64,000 nt of DNA from Melioribacteraceae bacterium (GCA_035362835.1 DAOSDY010000001.1:558001-622000); one strand, 5' to 3'. Counted from the stretch's first letter, positions 44,939 to 53,966 are shown. Made by a program: numbers and translations. Notes: a model not told the origin generated them from the letters alone.

Positions 44939-45148
44939 TTATTTTATTGATTCAGAGAATTCAATTAACTCTCTAGCCATTAAGTATATTGTAAATAAAA
45001 ATCCTACTATATTAGTCAATAACTCTCGCTGTTTTGACTCACCTTTTTTCTGAGCTTTCACTATTTGTAATATGTTCAAAATAATTCTAATTATTAAAAC
45101 AGAAAAAAACAATAGACTAATTAGGTTGAGAATTATTTCCATATTCAT
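44939..45148 (-). CDS. Small membrane protein, possible immunity partner 2
   Basis: The product is 69 residues (an ATG two codons in at 45142 is also possible). There are two membrane segments (IILNLISLLFFSVLIIRIIL and TNIVGFLFTIYLM) with a basic loop (VKAQKKGESKQ) between. No known family. It stands directly downstream of the broken second copy of the lipoprotein C-terminus, just as the 135-residue membrane protein stands downstream of the intact one. The likely, unproven role is protection against the paired product. Confidence 0.5.
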   Translation of the reverse strand: MNMEIILNLISLLFFSVLIIRIILNILQIVKAQKKGESKQRELLTNIVGFLFTIYLMARELIEFSESIK

Positions 45149-45160
45149 AACATTATCTTT

Positions 45161-45304
45161 TTAAACCCAATCCATACAATCAACAAATTCAAACAACATC
45201 CATGCTGCCGCTAATCCTCCGACCGCACTTCTAGCTAATCAGCCAACTAATTTTATTACTACACTAACACTCAGAGTTTTTTCTTCCAATGCTACAATAC
45301 TCAT
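45161..45304 (-). pseudogene. Broken second copy of the toxin-like C-terminus
   Basis: Read on the minus strand from the ATG at 45304, 46 sense codons are interrupted by one TGA at 45239-45241 and end with TAA at 45161. Codons 10-46 align without gaps with the last 37 residues (213-249) of the 249-residue lipoprotein at 45724: 14 are identical, including TLSV, VIKL, G and the final C-M. The TGA falls opposite Lys225. The lipoprotein and central parts are absent, so this is only the C-terminal module: a relic or an orphan cassette. Confidence 0.7.
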
Positions 45305-45708
45305 GCAAGGAATAAATATTCAAAAAAGGAGTACGTGGAAAATAATAATGCAATAACAATAAGATATTTATAAAAATTTAGTTTTGTAATCTTATTCAAT
45401 TTCATTAATAATTTACTTTCATATACGCCACCACCCAAGACAATTACTATTACACCCATTCCAAAGGCTCGAACGAAATATTGAATCCATTCAATCTTAA
45501 AAAAGCCATCAGCATAGTACTTAACAATTATTAGCAAACTTGAACAGGCGAAATATAACAATGTCCCGACTATAGGATAGAAATCCCAATTACTTACAAT
45601 TTTCGACATTTCGCCTTTCGAGATTAAAATCATTTGCACTGTTCTTACAACTAGCACAAGGAAAGTAGCTACAATAATAAACACATATATACTTATAACT
45701 ATTTTCAT
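45301..45708 (-). CDS. Membrane protein, possible immunity partner 1
   Basis: The product is 135 residues from the ATG at 45708, which has an excellent ribosome-binding site (GGGAGG); the TTG at 45720 is part of that site. There are four membrane helices (around IYVFIIVATFLVLVV, PIVGTLLYFACSSLLIIV, VRAFGMGVIVIVL and YLIVIALLFSTYSFF). No known family. It begins 15 bases after the stop of the lipoprotein gene, so the two are co-expressed. In size and topology it fits an immunity protein for a membrane-active toxin; this is inferred. Confidence 0.6.
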   Translation of the reverse strand: MKIVISIYVFIIVATFLVLVVRTVQMILISKGEMSKIVSNWDFYPIVGTLLYFACSSLLIIVKYYADGFFKIEWIQYFVRAFGMGVIVIVLGGGVYESKLLMKLNKITKLNFYKYLIVIALLFSTYSFFEYLFLA

Positions 45709-45723
45709 ACAACCTCCCAAATA

Positions 45724-46473
45724 TTAGTCATACATACAATAAATAAAATCAGCAATTGCTACTGCGGCACCAATAAATGTTAAATGCTTTGCTAAAACTT
45801 TACCTGCTAATTTTATAACACCCACAACACTAAGTGTAGCCGCTCCACCAGCATAGAGAATATCAACAAATGCTGCAACCCCGGAGGCTTCCGCCATACA
45901 TTCAACCCATTTTGGTCTTAATAAAACATATGAGACTTTATTTAAATCACTAGTTAATAATTTATAAAATTCAGAATTTTCTACAATACTAGAAATTAGT
46001 TCACCATCTATTTCATATCTTATTCCATTATTCAAATCAGATTCAACATAAGCAATCAGAAGTCCTGTCAAAGCAATATTGGGATCTCCTTGTTCGAAAT
46101 ACTGATTGAGATCTACCCCATAAGCAGAAATTACATAAGAGGACGCAGAAGGTGTAATAGCAGTTGCTAATTCAAGTGCTTCTTGATCCGCTGGCGCCAT
46201 TTCTTGTGTTTTTTGCAACATATTTTTTCCTTTCTCAGCCCATTTTTCTCTTACTCTCTTCTTCGCATCTTTAATTTCCTTGAAGAATTTATCTAGCAGC
46301 ATCTTCCTATTCGTTATTAAATCAGAATATTCGGAAGGTACCTTTTTACCTATAATACTATTCTCGTTACTACTATCCGGCTCAGATAAATTGCCATTAT
46401 TGCAGCCAGAATAAAATGTTATAACGGCGATAAACAGCAGTAGAAAAAAATAAAAACTAGCATGCTTTTTCAT
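45724..46473 (-). CDS. Lipoprotein with hydrophobic, cysteine-bracketed C-terminus (toxin candidate)
   Basis: The product is 249 residues with a ribosome-binding site AAGGGGG. A signal sequence ends in a lipobox-like YSGC with the cysteine at residue 24. A helical, charged middle follows (residues 50-190). The last ~58 residues differ sharply: a glycine- and alanine-rich helical hairpin (AFVDILYAGGAATLSVVG, LTFIGAAVAIADFIY) is bracketed by Cys192 and Cys246, the only cysteines of the mature C-terminal half. A processed, disulfide-closed hydrophobic peptide of this design recalls SdpC-type or other membrane-active bacteriocins. No known family is recognised with confidence. Confidence 0.6.
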   Translation of the reverse strand: MKKHASFYFFLLLFIAVITFYSGCNNGNLSEPDSSNENSIIGKKVPSEYSDLITNRKMLLDKFFKEIKDAKKRVREKWAEKGKNMLQKTQEMAPADQEALELATAITPSASSYVISAYGVDLNQYFEQGDPNIALTGLLIAYVESDLNNGIRYEIDGELISSIVENSEFYKLLTSDLNKVSYVLLRPKWVECMAEASGVAAFVDILYAGGAATLSVVGVIKLAGKVLAKHLTFIGAAVAIADFIYCMYD

Positions 46474-46561
46474 TTTTGCCCCCTTAATTTCATTTGTTAA
46501 TTAATCCGAGTAATTATTTTTACTTAGCTAAATAATTACTCAATCATATTTCAATACTTCC

Positions 46562-46990
46562 TTATTGAACATTGTTTGTTTTTGCAAGTTTCTTTTTCAT
46601 TGATAGAGAAAAGAGAATACTTACTAGCACTATCCAGATCCAGTTTACTTCACCAAACATATAATAGGAAACTACAAATAGTGACGCCGAGAATCCGATG
46701 AAAATCTTAATAAATACCGCCACCCTATTCTTTTCAATTTTCGTATTTCTATCCAGTGCAAATAAATCTGAAATAAAGGTAATTAATTTCAAGAATCCCT
46801 GATCTTTGGAACAGAGTTTTCTTTTCTCGGCAATAACAGCAAGAATTCCAAGTATAAATGCGGCGCCTATAACCGGAATTACAGCTTTCGAATTGGAAAC
46901 AATTGCGACAGCTGCAACAATCAAAATGAAATAGTGAATAAACGATTGCAGGAATTTGACCAGCAAACGGGGGAAAATTTCTTTGTCCAT
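46562..46990 (-). CDS. Hypothetical membrane protein
   Basis: The product is 142 residues with about four membrane helices (FIHYFILIVAAVAIVS, VIPVIGAAFILGILAVIA, AVFIKIFIGFSASLFVVSYY and WIWIVLVSILFSL) and a basic tail. I do not recognise the family. It is the first gene of the minus-strand island and lies 88 bases before the lipoprotein gene in the same direction. Whether it belongs to that system is open. Confidence 0.6.
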   Translation of the reverse strand: MDKEIFPRLLVKFLQSFIHYFILIVAAVAIVSNSKAVIPVIGAAFILGILAVIAEKRKLCSKDQGFLKLITFISDLFALDRNTKIEKNRVAVFIKIFIGFSASLFVVSYYMFGEVNWIWIVLVSILFSLSMKKKLAKTNNVQ

Positions 46991-47248
46991 TTTAATCCCG
47001 CTAGATCTTTATAAGCAAGATTAGCCGGGGGCTTCGAGGGGGATTTTTACGGATCGGCTTTCTAAATGCTGCGAGAAATTGCCAAATAAATCTTACAAAG
47101 TCAAATTAAATTTTTTAAAGTTTGTATTAATAATCCGGAATCTCGGTACACCCATTCCATTGGAAACCGGAGTTGGTATTATTCATATAAAAAGTTTTTT
47201 TGGATAGCCGGAGCATCTATCTTTCGTTTTTAATAATTTGAATATGTG

Positions 47249-48199
47249 ATGGAAAACAATTTGAACAACCAGGAAGATCATAAAGAACCGGGGGAAATAA
47301 AGCCTTATCTCTCAATGTCGCCTGTAACGGCTGCGTTCCTCGCACTTGCGGCGGTATTTATTTTATACCAGTTCGGCGGCGCGCTTTTAACATTTGCAAT
47401 ATTCGGACTCGAATTCGAGAAAGCGGATGTTAATTCTGTCCGGCTTCTTACAATGGGCGGCCAGATTTTATTCATTCTCCTGCCGGCTCTTCTATTCGCC
47501 CGGTTCGTCTATTCGGATGTAACTTCCGCATTACGGGTGAACCTCCCTTCAATTAAAGGGACACTGCTTTTTGTAGGAGGATTGATACTTCTTACACCTC
47601 TGCTTCAGAGCTTTTTATACATTCAGAATTTTATAATTGATAAGCTTGCCGCGAACAGCTCGTTTATAAATACCATTAAAAATTTTATTGATCAGATTGA
47701 TGAAATGGTTCAGTCAACTTACGGAAATCTTCTCCATGCCGGTTCAATATTCGAAGCATCATTTATAGTTTTTGTTGTAGCAGTTATTCCGGCGTTATGT
47801 GAAGAGACATTCTTCCGGGGATTCGTTCAGAAAAGTTTTGAGCATAAATTCAAACCGGTCTGGAGTATTCTTCTTACGTCCGTTTTCTTCGGAATCTATC
47901 ATTTTAATCCTTACGGACTAATCGCGCTGATAGCACTCGGAGTCTACTTCGGATTTGCCGCTTACATAAGCAACTCAATTTTCATCCCTATGATTCTTCA
48001 TTTCCTAAATAATTTTTTCGCTGTATCAGCTTTCCTTTTACTTGGCGACGAGGACCTTATCAGTTCCAAAGTAACTCCCGATCACGATATTCTCTTCCAC
48101 GTTATCAGTTTTCTAATTCTCTCACTCATCTTTTCACTTTTCATTTATTACACAAAAAGGAATTACCACAAATTCCGGAAAAAAGAGGAGGAATTATGA
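47249..48199 (+). CDS. CPBP-family intramembrane metalloprotease 1
   Basis: The product is 316 residues from the ATG at 47249; a GTG directly before it is equally placed. There are about eight membrane helices. The CPBP (Abi) motifs are present: CEETFFRGF (E-E-x3-R), VFFGIYHFNPYG with the second histidine, and MILHFLNNFFA. This family covers Rce1-like prenyl-protein proteases and, in bacteria, many self-immunity proteins. It starts an operon with DUF2007, cdsA and a second CPBP gene. Confidence 0.88.
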   Translation: MENNLNNQEDHKEPGEIKPYLSMSPVTAAFLALAAVFILYQFGGALLTFAIFGLEFEKADVNSVRLLTMGGQILFILLPALLFARFVYSDVTSALRVNLPSIKGTLLFVGGLILLTPLLQSFLYIQNFIIDKLAANSSFINTIKNFIDQIDEMVQSTYGNLLHAGSIFEASFIVFVVAVIPALCEETFFRGFVQKSFEHKFKPVWSILLTSVFFGIYHFNPYGLIALIALGVYFGFAAYISNSIFIPMILHFLNNFFAVSAFLLLGDEDLISSKVTPDHDILFHVISFLILSLIFSLFIYYTKRNYHKFRKKEEEL

Positions 48200-48561
48200 T
48201 CTGTCCAAAATGCGAGTACGAATACGTAGACGGTATTAAAGTATGTGCCGACTGCGGAACAAAGCTAATACCCGTTGAGGAATTCGAAGGGAATCTGCTT
48301 CATCCTTCCGATTGGCTCGTTATTACAACCGCTGCCGAACAATACGAAGCTGAAATGTTAAAAGCGAATCTAGAGAGCGCCGGAATAGAAACTTTAATCT
48401 ATTCCAAGCAGGACCGGAATTTCCCCGCGTCGGGAAGCTGGACGGTTATTAAATTACTTGTCAAGAAAAGTGATTCCGAAGATGCGCTTGTAATAATCAA
48501 CGATATCAGAAGCGGAGGGCATGACGAGCCGCACGGAGATAAAACGGATGAAGTTCAATAA
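48196..48561 (+). CDS. DUF2007-type protein with N-terminal zinc ribbon
   Basis: The product is 121 residues. The N-terminus is a zinc ribbon (CPKCEYEYVDG, CADCGTKLIP). A ferredoxin-like DUF2007 domain follows (AAEQYEAEMLKANLESAGIE and LLVKKSDSEDALVIIND), a small domain linked to signalling proteins. It overlaps the previous gene by 4 bases and the next by 14 bases. Confidence 0.8.
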   Translation: MICPKCEYEYVDGIKVCADCGTKLIPVEEFEGNLLHPSDWLVITTAAEQYEAEMLKANLESAGIETLIYSKQDRNFPASGSWTVIKLLVKKSDSEDALVIINDIRSGGHDEPHGDKTDEVQ

Positions 48562-49375
48562 CCTTATTACCAGAATTGTTGTTGCGCTGTTCGGAATTCC
48601 TTTACTTGTTTTTATAAGTGTCGTTGGGAAAATACCTTTTCTAATTTTCGCTCTTGTAATCGGACTGGTTTCTTTTTTTGAATTTTCGAAAATGGTTTCA
48701 AAGAGAAGATTCCTCCCGGATCAATTTACCGGTTTTATTTCAATCGCACTGATAATCATAAACTCTTTCTACAAGTTTGTCGATTTCGAATTACTGGTGC
48801 TGATAATAATTCCTGTTGTTCTTCTATCGGAATTATTCAGGCATAAGGGATCGTCAATAGCAAACATTAGTACAACACTGCTCGGAATATTCTATATAGG
48901 CCTCTTCTCTTCCGCGCTAGTATTAATAAGGGAGTATTACAGCGACTCGAATTTTCTTTACGACCAGGGCGGTTATCTTATCATTGCTGTTTTTTTTACA
49001 ATCTGGGTCTGCGATTCCGCCGCCTATTTTATCGGAAGCGCAACTGGAAAACACAAGGTGCTTCCAAGGGTGAGTCCGAATAAAAGCTGGGAGGGCGCTG
49101 CCGCGGGATTTATTTTTTCCATCATTACAATGGTTGTTGCGCAATCGGTCATGCTCAGCTTTTTAACTATAACCGATGCAATAGTTATCGGATTGATTGT
49201 GGGATCATTAGGTCAGGCAGGAGATTTTGTTGAAAGCCAGATCAAACGGGATGCGAATGTTAAGGATTCATCCTCGCTGATACCCGGACATGGCGGAATA
49301 CTGGACCGGTTCGATTCCCTCTTATTCTCAGCACCTGTTATTTATCTTTATTTAAAATTTTTTGTTGAACGATGA
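48548..49375 (+). CDS. cdsA: Phosphatidate cytidylyltransferase
   Basis: The product is 275 residues from the ATG at 48548; the earlier ATG at 48521 lies deeper in the previous gene. There are about eight membrane helices and the CdsA signature near the C-terminus (SQIKRDANVKDSSSLIPGHG, then GGILDRFDSLLFSAP). It makes CDP-diacylglycerol, the precursor of phospholipids. It stands between two CPBP protease genes with overlapping ends. Confidence 0.95.
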   Translation: MKFNNLITRIVVALFGIPLLVFISVVGKIPFLIFALVIGLVSFFEFSKMVSKRRFLPDQFTGFISIALIIINSFYKFVDFELLVLIIIPVVLLSELFRHKGSSIANISTTLLGIFYIGLFSSALVLIREYYSDSNFLYDQGGYLIIAVFFTIWVCDSAAYFIGSATGKHKVLPRVSPNKSWEGAAAGFIFSIITMVVAQSVMLSFLTITDAIVIGLIVGSLGQAGDFVESQIKRDANVKDSSSLIPGHGGILDRFDSLLFSAPVIYLYLKFFVER

Positions 49376-50112
49376 ATGATGTAAGAATTAATCCAATTAA
49401 TTTTTACAGATCAATTTTTCTTTTCGGTATACCCGCAATTCTTTTTTATACGGTTCTCAACCATATTATTCCAATTGCGTCAAATAAATTCGGAATCGAC
49501 TTTGTAATCGCCTGGTTTCTAATCGGCGGATTTGGAGTTTTTATCCCTCTCTTTTTTCTGGCTCTTTATCTTGTTCGTAAGGAACAGGGAATATTGAATC
49601 GTAAAATTATTATAGAGCGATTGAGATTAGCAAAACCTGGTAGAAAGGAGATATTTGATTCCCTGATTGCTACAGTGTGGTGTTATCTTTTATCTGCGTT
49701 ATTAGTGTTAGTGTATAATTTTCTTTCAAGTAATTCAGACTTGAGCGGAAGTCTCAATTCATCTAAAGATCTGTTTAATTTGAATGAGAGAAGTACCGGG
49801 GCTCCTTTAATTCTATTAACTTGGTTGCCGTTCTTTTTTTTCAACATTTTCGGAGAGGAATTTTTATGGCGAGGATTTATCCTTCCCGGACAAATTGTTG
49901 TGTTCGGCCGCAATGCATGGATTGTAAACGCCATATTCTGGCTGGTATTTCATATCGCTTTCAATTTCGAATTGATCATTACTCTGTTACCTATCTTGTT
50001 TATTCTTCCCTATTATGTTCAGAAATCAAATAACACCTGGACAGGTATTATCATTCACGCACTTTACAACGGACCGATTTTCATTCTAATTGCATTGGGA
50101 ATTATTTCATAA
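49372..50112 (+). CDS. CPBP-family intramembrane metalloprotease 2
   Basis: The product is 246 residues, with seven or so membrane helices. The motif GEEFLWRGFILPG (E-E-x3-R) and later WLVFHIAFNFEL and IIIHALYNGPIFI give the expected glutamates, histidines and asparagine. It differs in sequence from the CPBP protein at 47249, so it is not a recent duplicate. ATGA overlap with cdsA. Confidence 0.85.
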   Translation: MNDVRINPINFYRSIFLFGIPAILFYTVLNHIIPIASNKFGIDFVIAWFLIGGFGVFIPLFFLALYLVRKEQGILNRKIIIERLRLAKPGRKEIFDSLIATVWCYLLSALLVLVYNFLSSNSDLSGSLNSSKDLFNLNERSTGAPLILLTWLPFFFFNIFGEEFLWRGFILPGQIVVFGRNAWIVNAIFWLVFHIAFNFELIITLLPILFILPYYVQKSNNTWTGIIIHALYNGPIFILIALGIIS

Positions 50113-50130
50113 ACTTTAATAGAGGTTAAA

Positions 50131-51198
50131 ATGAAATTAGCTTTAAAACTTATCCTCATTATTTTATTCATTACTTCCGGCGCCTTCTACGCTCAATCCC
50201 TTGATGATATTAAGAAACAGATCTCAAGAAATGATGAAAGTCTCCAGCACCGACTGGACCGGCTCGAAAAACTTGTTGATGATGTACTCTGGTTTCAAAG
50301 GGTTGGCGACGTTGCTTTCATCGACAAGATATTTATGACAGGTCCTCCGGCGGAGAAAGAAAAAAATCCTACCGGTCAGGGTGCAGGTAATCCGGTAAAA
50401 TTCTGGTCTTATGTTTTCATTCCAAAAGGTATCGACTACAATAAGAAGTATCCGTTAATCGTACTACCGCACGGCGGGGTACATGCCGACTTTACGACTT
50501 ATTACACTCATATAATCCGTGAGCTGATGTACCAGCAATATATAGTAGTAGCAGCAGAATACCGGGGCTCTACCGGATACGGTGAAGGATTCTATAAAAG
50601 AATTGATTACGGAGGACTTGAGAACGAAGACGTGAATGCAAGCCGTCAGTATATTCTTGATAATTACGACTTCGTGGATGCTGACCGTGTCGGCATAATG
50701 GGCTGGAGTCACGGCGGACAAATAACCCTCTTCAATATTTTTGATCATCCGAATAAATACAAAGTCGCATTCGCCGGAGTACCTGTCAGCGACCTGATTG
50801 CGCGAATGGGATACAAAGACGACAGCTACCGCGCGCTCTTTTCAGCCGATTATCATATCGGTAAAACAGCCGACGAGAATGTTCAGGAATACAGGAAAAG
50901 GTCGCCAGCCTGGAATGCTCATAAACTTCGAACTCCCCTTTTAATTCATACAAATACAAATGACGAGGATGTAAACGTTCTGGAGGTTGAACACCTGATC
51001 AAATCACTTAAAGCAGAAGGTAAAAAATTCGAATACGAAATTTTCAAGGAAATTCCGGGCGGTCACTCATTCGACAGAATGGATCATAAAACCGGAAGGG
51101 AGATAAGAATTAAAATCTATAAGTTTCTCGAAAAATACCTGAATCCCCCGAGGAAAATCACATCCCTTAAAGAAATTGAAAAAGCAGCATACCGTTAA
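50131..51198 (+). CDS. Secreted S9-type peptidase (alpha/beta hydrolase)
   Basis: The product is 355 residues with a signal peptide (LILIILFITSGAFYAQ). The catalytic domain has VLPHGGVHADF, AAEYRGSTGYGEGFY, GWSHGGQ with the nucleophile serine, HTNTNDEDVNV with the aspartate, and PGGHSFDRM with the histidine. It lacks the beta-propeller of full prolyl oligopeptidases, having only a short helical N-terminal part. It acts in the periplasm or outside. Followed by a strong hairpin at 51207. Confidence 0.87.
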   Translation: MKLALKLILIILFITSGAFYAQSLDDIKKQISRNDESLQHRLDRLEKLVDDVLWFQRVGDVAFIDKIFMTGPPAEKEKNPTGQGAGNPVKFWSYVFIPKGIDYNKKYPLIVLPHGGVHADFTTYYTHIIRELMYQQYIVVAAEYRGSTGYGEGFYKRIDYGGLENEDVNASRQYILDNYDFVDADRVGIMGWSHGGQITLFNIFDHPNKYKVAFAGVPVSDLIARMGYKDDSYRALFSADYHIGKTADENVQEYRKRSPAWNAHKLRTPLLIHTNTNDEDVNVLEVEHLIKSLKAEGKKFEYEIFKEIPGGHSFDRMDHKTGREIRIKIYKFLEKYLNPPRKITSLKEIEKAAYR

Positions 51199-51206
51199 TG
51201 ATTATT

Positions 51207-51234
51207 GTACCGGGGTATTTAAATATCCCGGTAC
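51207..51234. terminator. 28-base palindromic hairpin between the S9 peptidase and rimO
   Basis: GTACCGGG and CCCGGTAC form an eight-pair outer stem. The inside continues with a G-T pair and TATTTAAATA, so nearly the whole 28 bases is palindromic. It lies 8 bases after the peptidase stop. The T-run after it is weak (TTATAC). Confidence 0.65.
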
Positions 51235-51308
51235 TTATACACCCTTCTATTCAAAACTATTTCTGTATTTTTGCTGTTATAATTGGAACTCATTTTTGAA
51301 AGGACTTA

Positions 51309-52616
51309 ATGCCCGGGAAAAATAAAATCTCTGTCATTACGCTTGGTTGTTCGAAGAATACGGTTGATTCCGAAAGACTTATGAGTCAGCTCAAGCTCAA
51401 TAAATTCTATCTTACCGACAATACCGACGAAGCCGATTCGATAATAATCAACACCTGCGGATTTATCGACGCTGCCAAGGAGGAATCGGTTAATACTATT
51501 CTTTCTGCAATTGAATTGAAAAAGCAGGGTAAGATTAAAAAAGTGGTTGTGGCGGGATGCCTATCGGAAAGATATATGGAGGACCTTAAAAAGGAGATTC
51601 CCGAAGTCGATTCTTTTTTCGGTACAGAAGCATACGAAGGAATTGTTAAGGATTTCGGCGGGGACCTTAAATACGAACTACTGGGCGAAAGGCTGATTAC
51701 CACACCATCTCATTACGCTTATCTTAAAATTTCTGAGGGCTGCGATAATCCCTGCTCGTTCTGCGCAATACCGCTGATGCGCGGATTACATAAATCCAAA
51801 CCGATGGATGAACTTATTAAAGAAGCTACATTGCTTGCTCAAAAAGGAATTAAAGAAATTAATATAATCGGGCAGGACACTACAGATTACGGCAAAGAGA
51901 ATAACAGAAGAAACATAGCGGAGCTGCTGAATAAAATTTCGGTTATAGATGGAATTGAATGGATACGGCTTCTCTACGCCTATCCATCCCATTTCCCGGA
52001 GGATCTGATTAAAGAGATAGCAGATAATCCCCGGATCTGCAAGTATATCGATATTCCGCTTCAGCACATTTCCGATAACGTATTGAAATCGATGCGCCGT
52101 GGTATTACCCGTAGAAGGACAACCGAACTTCTGTATACTTTAAAAGAGAGAATTCCCGGAATTACATTAAGGACCACTTTTATAGTAGGTTACCCGAATG
52201 AAACTGAAAAAGAGTTTGAGGAACTTTGTGAATTTGTGAAAGAAATAAAGTTCGACCGTTTAGGAGTATTCAATTATTCAATTGAAGAGAATACTCCGAG
52301 TTATATTCTGGGGGATCCAGTTCCACCTGAAGTTAAGGAGGAAAGAAAATCGATACTGATGGAAATTCAGAAAGAGATTTCTCAGAAGAAGAACGAGGAA
52401 CTGGTCGGCAGATCAATGAAAGTTATAGTTGACGGAAAGGAGGGGAATTGTTATATCGCCCGGTCCGAAAGGGACGCTCCGGAAGTAGACGGCGAAGTCC
52501 TTATTGATTCCAGAAAAGAGAATCTAAATGCAGGCCGCTTTTATAACGTTGAAATTTATGATTGCAATGAGTATGATTTATATGGAAAATTAAATCATTC
52601 TGCCGGGAACCAATAA
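51309..52616 (+). CDS. rimO: Ribosomal protein S12 methylthiotransferase
   Basis: The product is 435 residues. It is a paralogue of the MiaB encoded 15 kb earlier, with UPF0004 cysteines in TLGCSKN, INTCGFID and AGCLSERY and the radical-SAM cluster SEGCDNPCSFCAIPLMRG. The S-E-G-C-D-x-x-C sequence and KSKPMDEL point to RimO rather than MiaB. A TRAM domain ends it. It methylthiolates an aspartate of ribosomal protein S12. AAAGGA lies 7 bases before the ATG. Confidence 0.95.
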   Translation: MPGKNKISVITLGCSKNTVDSERLMSQLKLNKFYLTDNTDEADSIIINTCGFIDAAKEESVNTILSAIELKKQGKIKKVVVAGCLSERYMEDLKKEIPEVDSFFGTEAYEGIVKDFGGDLKYELLGERLITTPSHYAYLKISEGCDNPCSFCAIPLMRGLHKSKPMDELIKEATLLAQKGIKEINIIGQDTTDYGKENNRRNIAELLNKISVIDGIEWIRLLYAYPSHFPEDLIKEIADNPRICKYIDIPLQHISDNVLKSMRRGITRRRTTELLYTLKERIPGITLRTTFIVGYPNETEKEFEELCEFVKEIKFDRLGVFNYSIEENTPSYILGDPVPPEVKEERKSILMEIQKEISQKKNEELVGRSMKVIVDGKEGNCYIARSERDAPEVDGEVLIDSRKENLNAGRFYNVEIYDCNEYDLYGKLNHSAGNQ

Positions 52617-52686
52617 TTTAATCAGGGCATAAAAACATTTTTCATTATTAATCCACCCGGTTAAGATGAATAAAGGAGTTAGAGTT

Positions 52687-53961
52687 ATGAAACGATTATT
52701 TCTGCTGCTGTTAATTATTTCAATTACAATAAATGCTCAGGTGGAATACTCAACCGAAGCAAATCTGACTATCAACGCACCGGTATTTTTTGTTGATTTC
52801 GCTAATTACCGGAGCGAAGAAGAATCAAAATCCCGGCTCGATGTATTTATTCAAATTCCATATTCCTCCATTCAGTTCGTAAAAAAAGATAACTTATTTT
52901 CAGGCGGTTATACCGTAACACTGACATTCTACGATATCAATAAGAACAATATATTGTTCGAAAGGAACTGGAAAGAAAAAGTTTCAACCGCGGATTTCAC
53001 TCAGACTGTTTCAAGGAACAATAATAATATTTCATACCGTATGTTCAACCTTAATCCGGGTAATTACACAATAAGGTGTATTCTGGAGGATTCAGATTCC
53101 AGAAGAGCAGCTACGCGGGAATTCAAAATAACATTAAAGAATTTCAAAGATTCACTGAGTGTTTCGGATCCTCTTCTTATTTCCGAAATTGTAAAAGATC
53201 CTGAAGGAGATAAAATTGTTCCGAATATTGCCAGAGCGGTTTCTAATAAAACAGTTAAACTTCCTTTTTACTTTGAACTCTATTCTAATAAAGACCAGCA
53301 GGTAGTACTGGAATACCAGATTGATAACCTGAAGAGCAATGTAACTACCAAGTACATGAGTCCGCAGATGGTCAAAGCCGGCGTTAATTCAATTTACCAT
53401 ACAATTGAAAATGTCGACTTTAAACTCGGTGATTATGTTTTAAACATAATTCTGAAAAATGAATCATGGAAGGAAGTTGCATCATCACAAAAGCAGTTCT
53501 ATTCCAAAATCTACGGTTTCCCCAGTACTATTGTTGATCTCGACAAAGCAGTAGCCCAGCTGATGTATATCGCATCGCCTGATGAAATAGGTTATATAAA
53601 AGATTCCGAGAATTACAACGAGAAGCTGGAGAGGTTCTTAAGATTCTGGGATAAGAAAAAACCGAACAGTACGCTTGAGGAAAATCCGATTCTTTATGAA
53701 TACTACCGCCGTGTTGAGTATGCGAATAAAAACTTTAAAGGATTCGGCGAAGGCTGGAGATCGGATATGGGACTTATCTACATAACTTTCGGTCCTCCCA
53801 ATAATGTTGAGCGTCATCCCCTTGCTGCCAATTCGGTTCCGTATGAAGTATGGGATTACTACGACCTTAACAGATCTTTTATCTTTGCAGATCAAACAGG
53901 TTTCGGGGATTATAGATTAATGAATCCCGACTTCAGCCGTTGGCCGGGATACAGACAGTAG
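52687..53961 (+). CDS. GWxTD domain-containing protein
   Basis: The product is 424 residues from the ATG at 52687, which has an AAAGGAG site 8 bases before it and opens a signal peptide (KRLFLLLLIISITINAQ). The ATG at 52666 lacks such a site. The C-terminal domain has the family motif as GWRSDMGLIYITFGPP, followed by VPYEVWDYYDLNR. Middle domains are beta-sandwich-like. The function is unknown; the family is frequent in Ignavibacteria, Acidobacteria and relatives. Confidence 0.88.
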   Translation: MKRLFLLLLIISITINAQVEYSTEANLTINAPVFFVDFANYRSEEESKSRLDVFIQIPYSSIQFVKKDNLFSGGYTVTLTFYDINKNNILFERNWKEKVSTADFTQTVSRNNNNISYRMFNLNPGNYTIRCILEDSDSRRAATREFKITLKNFKDSLSVSDPLLISEIVKDPEGDKIVPNIARAVSNKTVKLPFYFELYSNKDQQVVLEYQIDNLKSNVTTKYMSPQMVKAGVNSIYHTIENVDFKLGDYVLNIILKNESWKEVASSQKQFYSKIYGFPSTIVDLDKAVAQLMYIASPDEIGYIKDSENYNEKLERFLRFWDKKKPNSTLEENPILYEYYRRVEYANKNFKGFGEGWRSDMGLIYITFGPPNNVERHPLAANSVPYEVWDYYDLNRSFIFADQTGFGDYRLMNPDFSRWPGYRQ

Positions 53962-53966
53962 AAAAG

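Noticed and set aside
44862..45053. 63-residue plus-strand frame after DUF3108
   Set aside because: It starts within the 13-pair hairpin and runs antisense to the two-helix membrane protein; no coding character is seen.
45239..45241. TGA read as tryptophan or selenocysteine in the broken C-terminal copy
   Set aside because: TGA ends other genes in the window such as rpiA, no selenocysteine-type stem was seen next to it, and the intact copy has lysine here. A decayed module is the simpler reading.
46991..47248. tRNA or other structured RNA in the gap before the first CPBP gene
   Set aside because: No cloverleaf or conserved RNA motif could be drawn; only scattered short GC-rich stretches are present.
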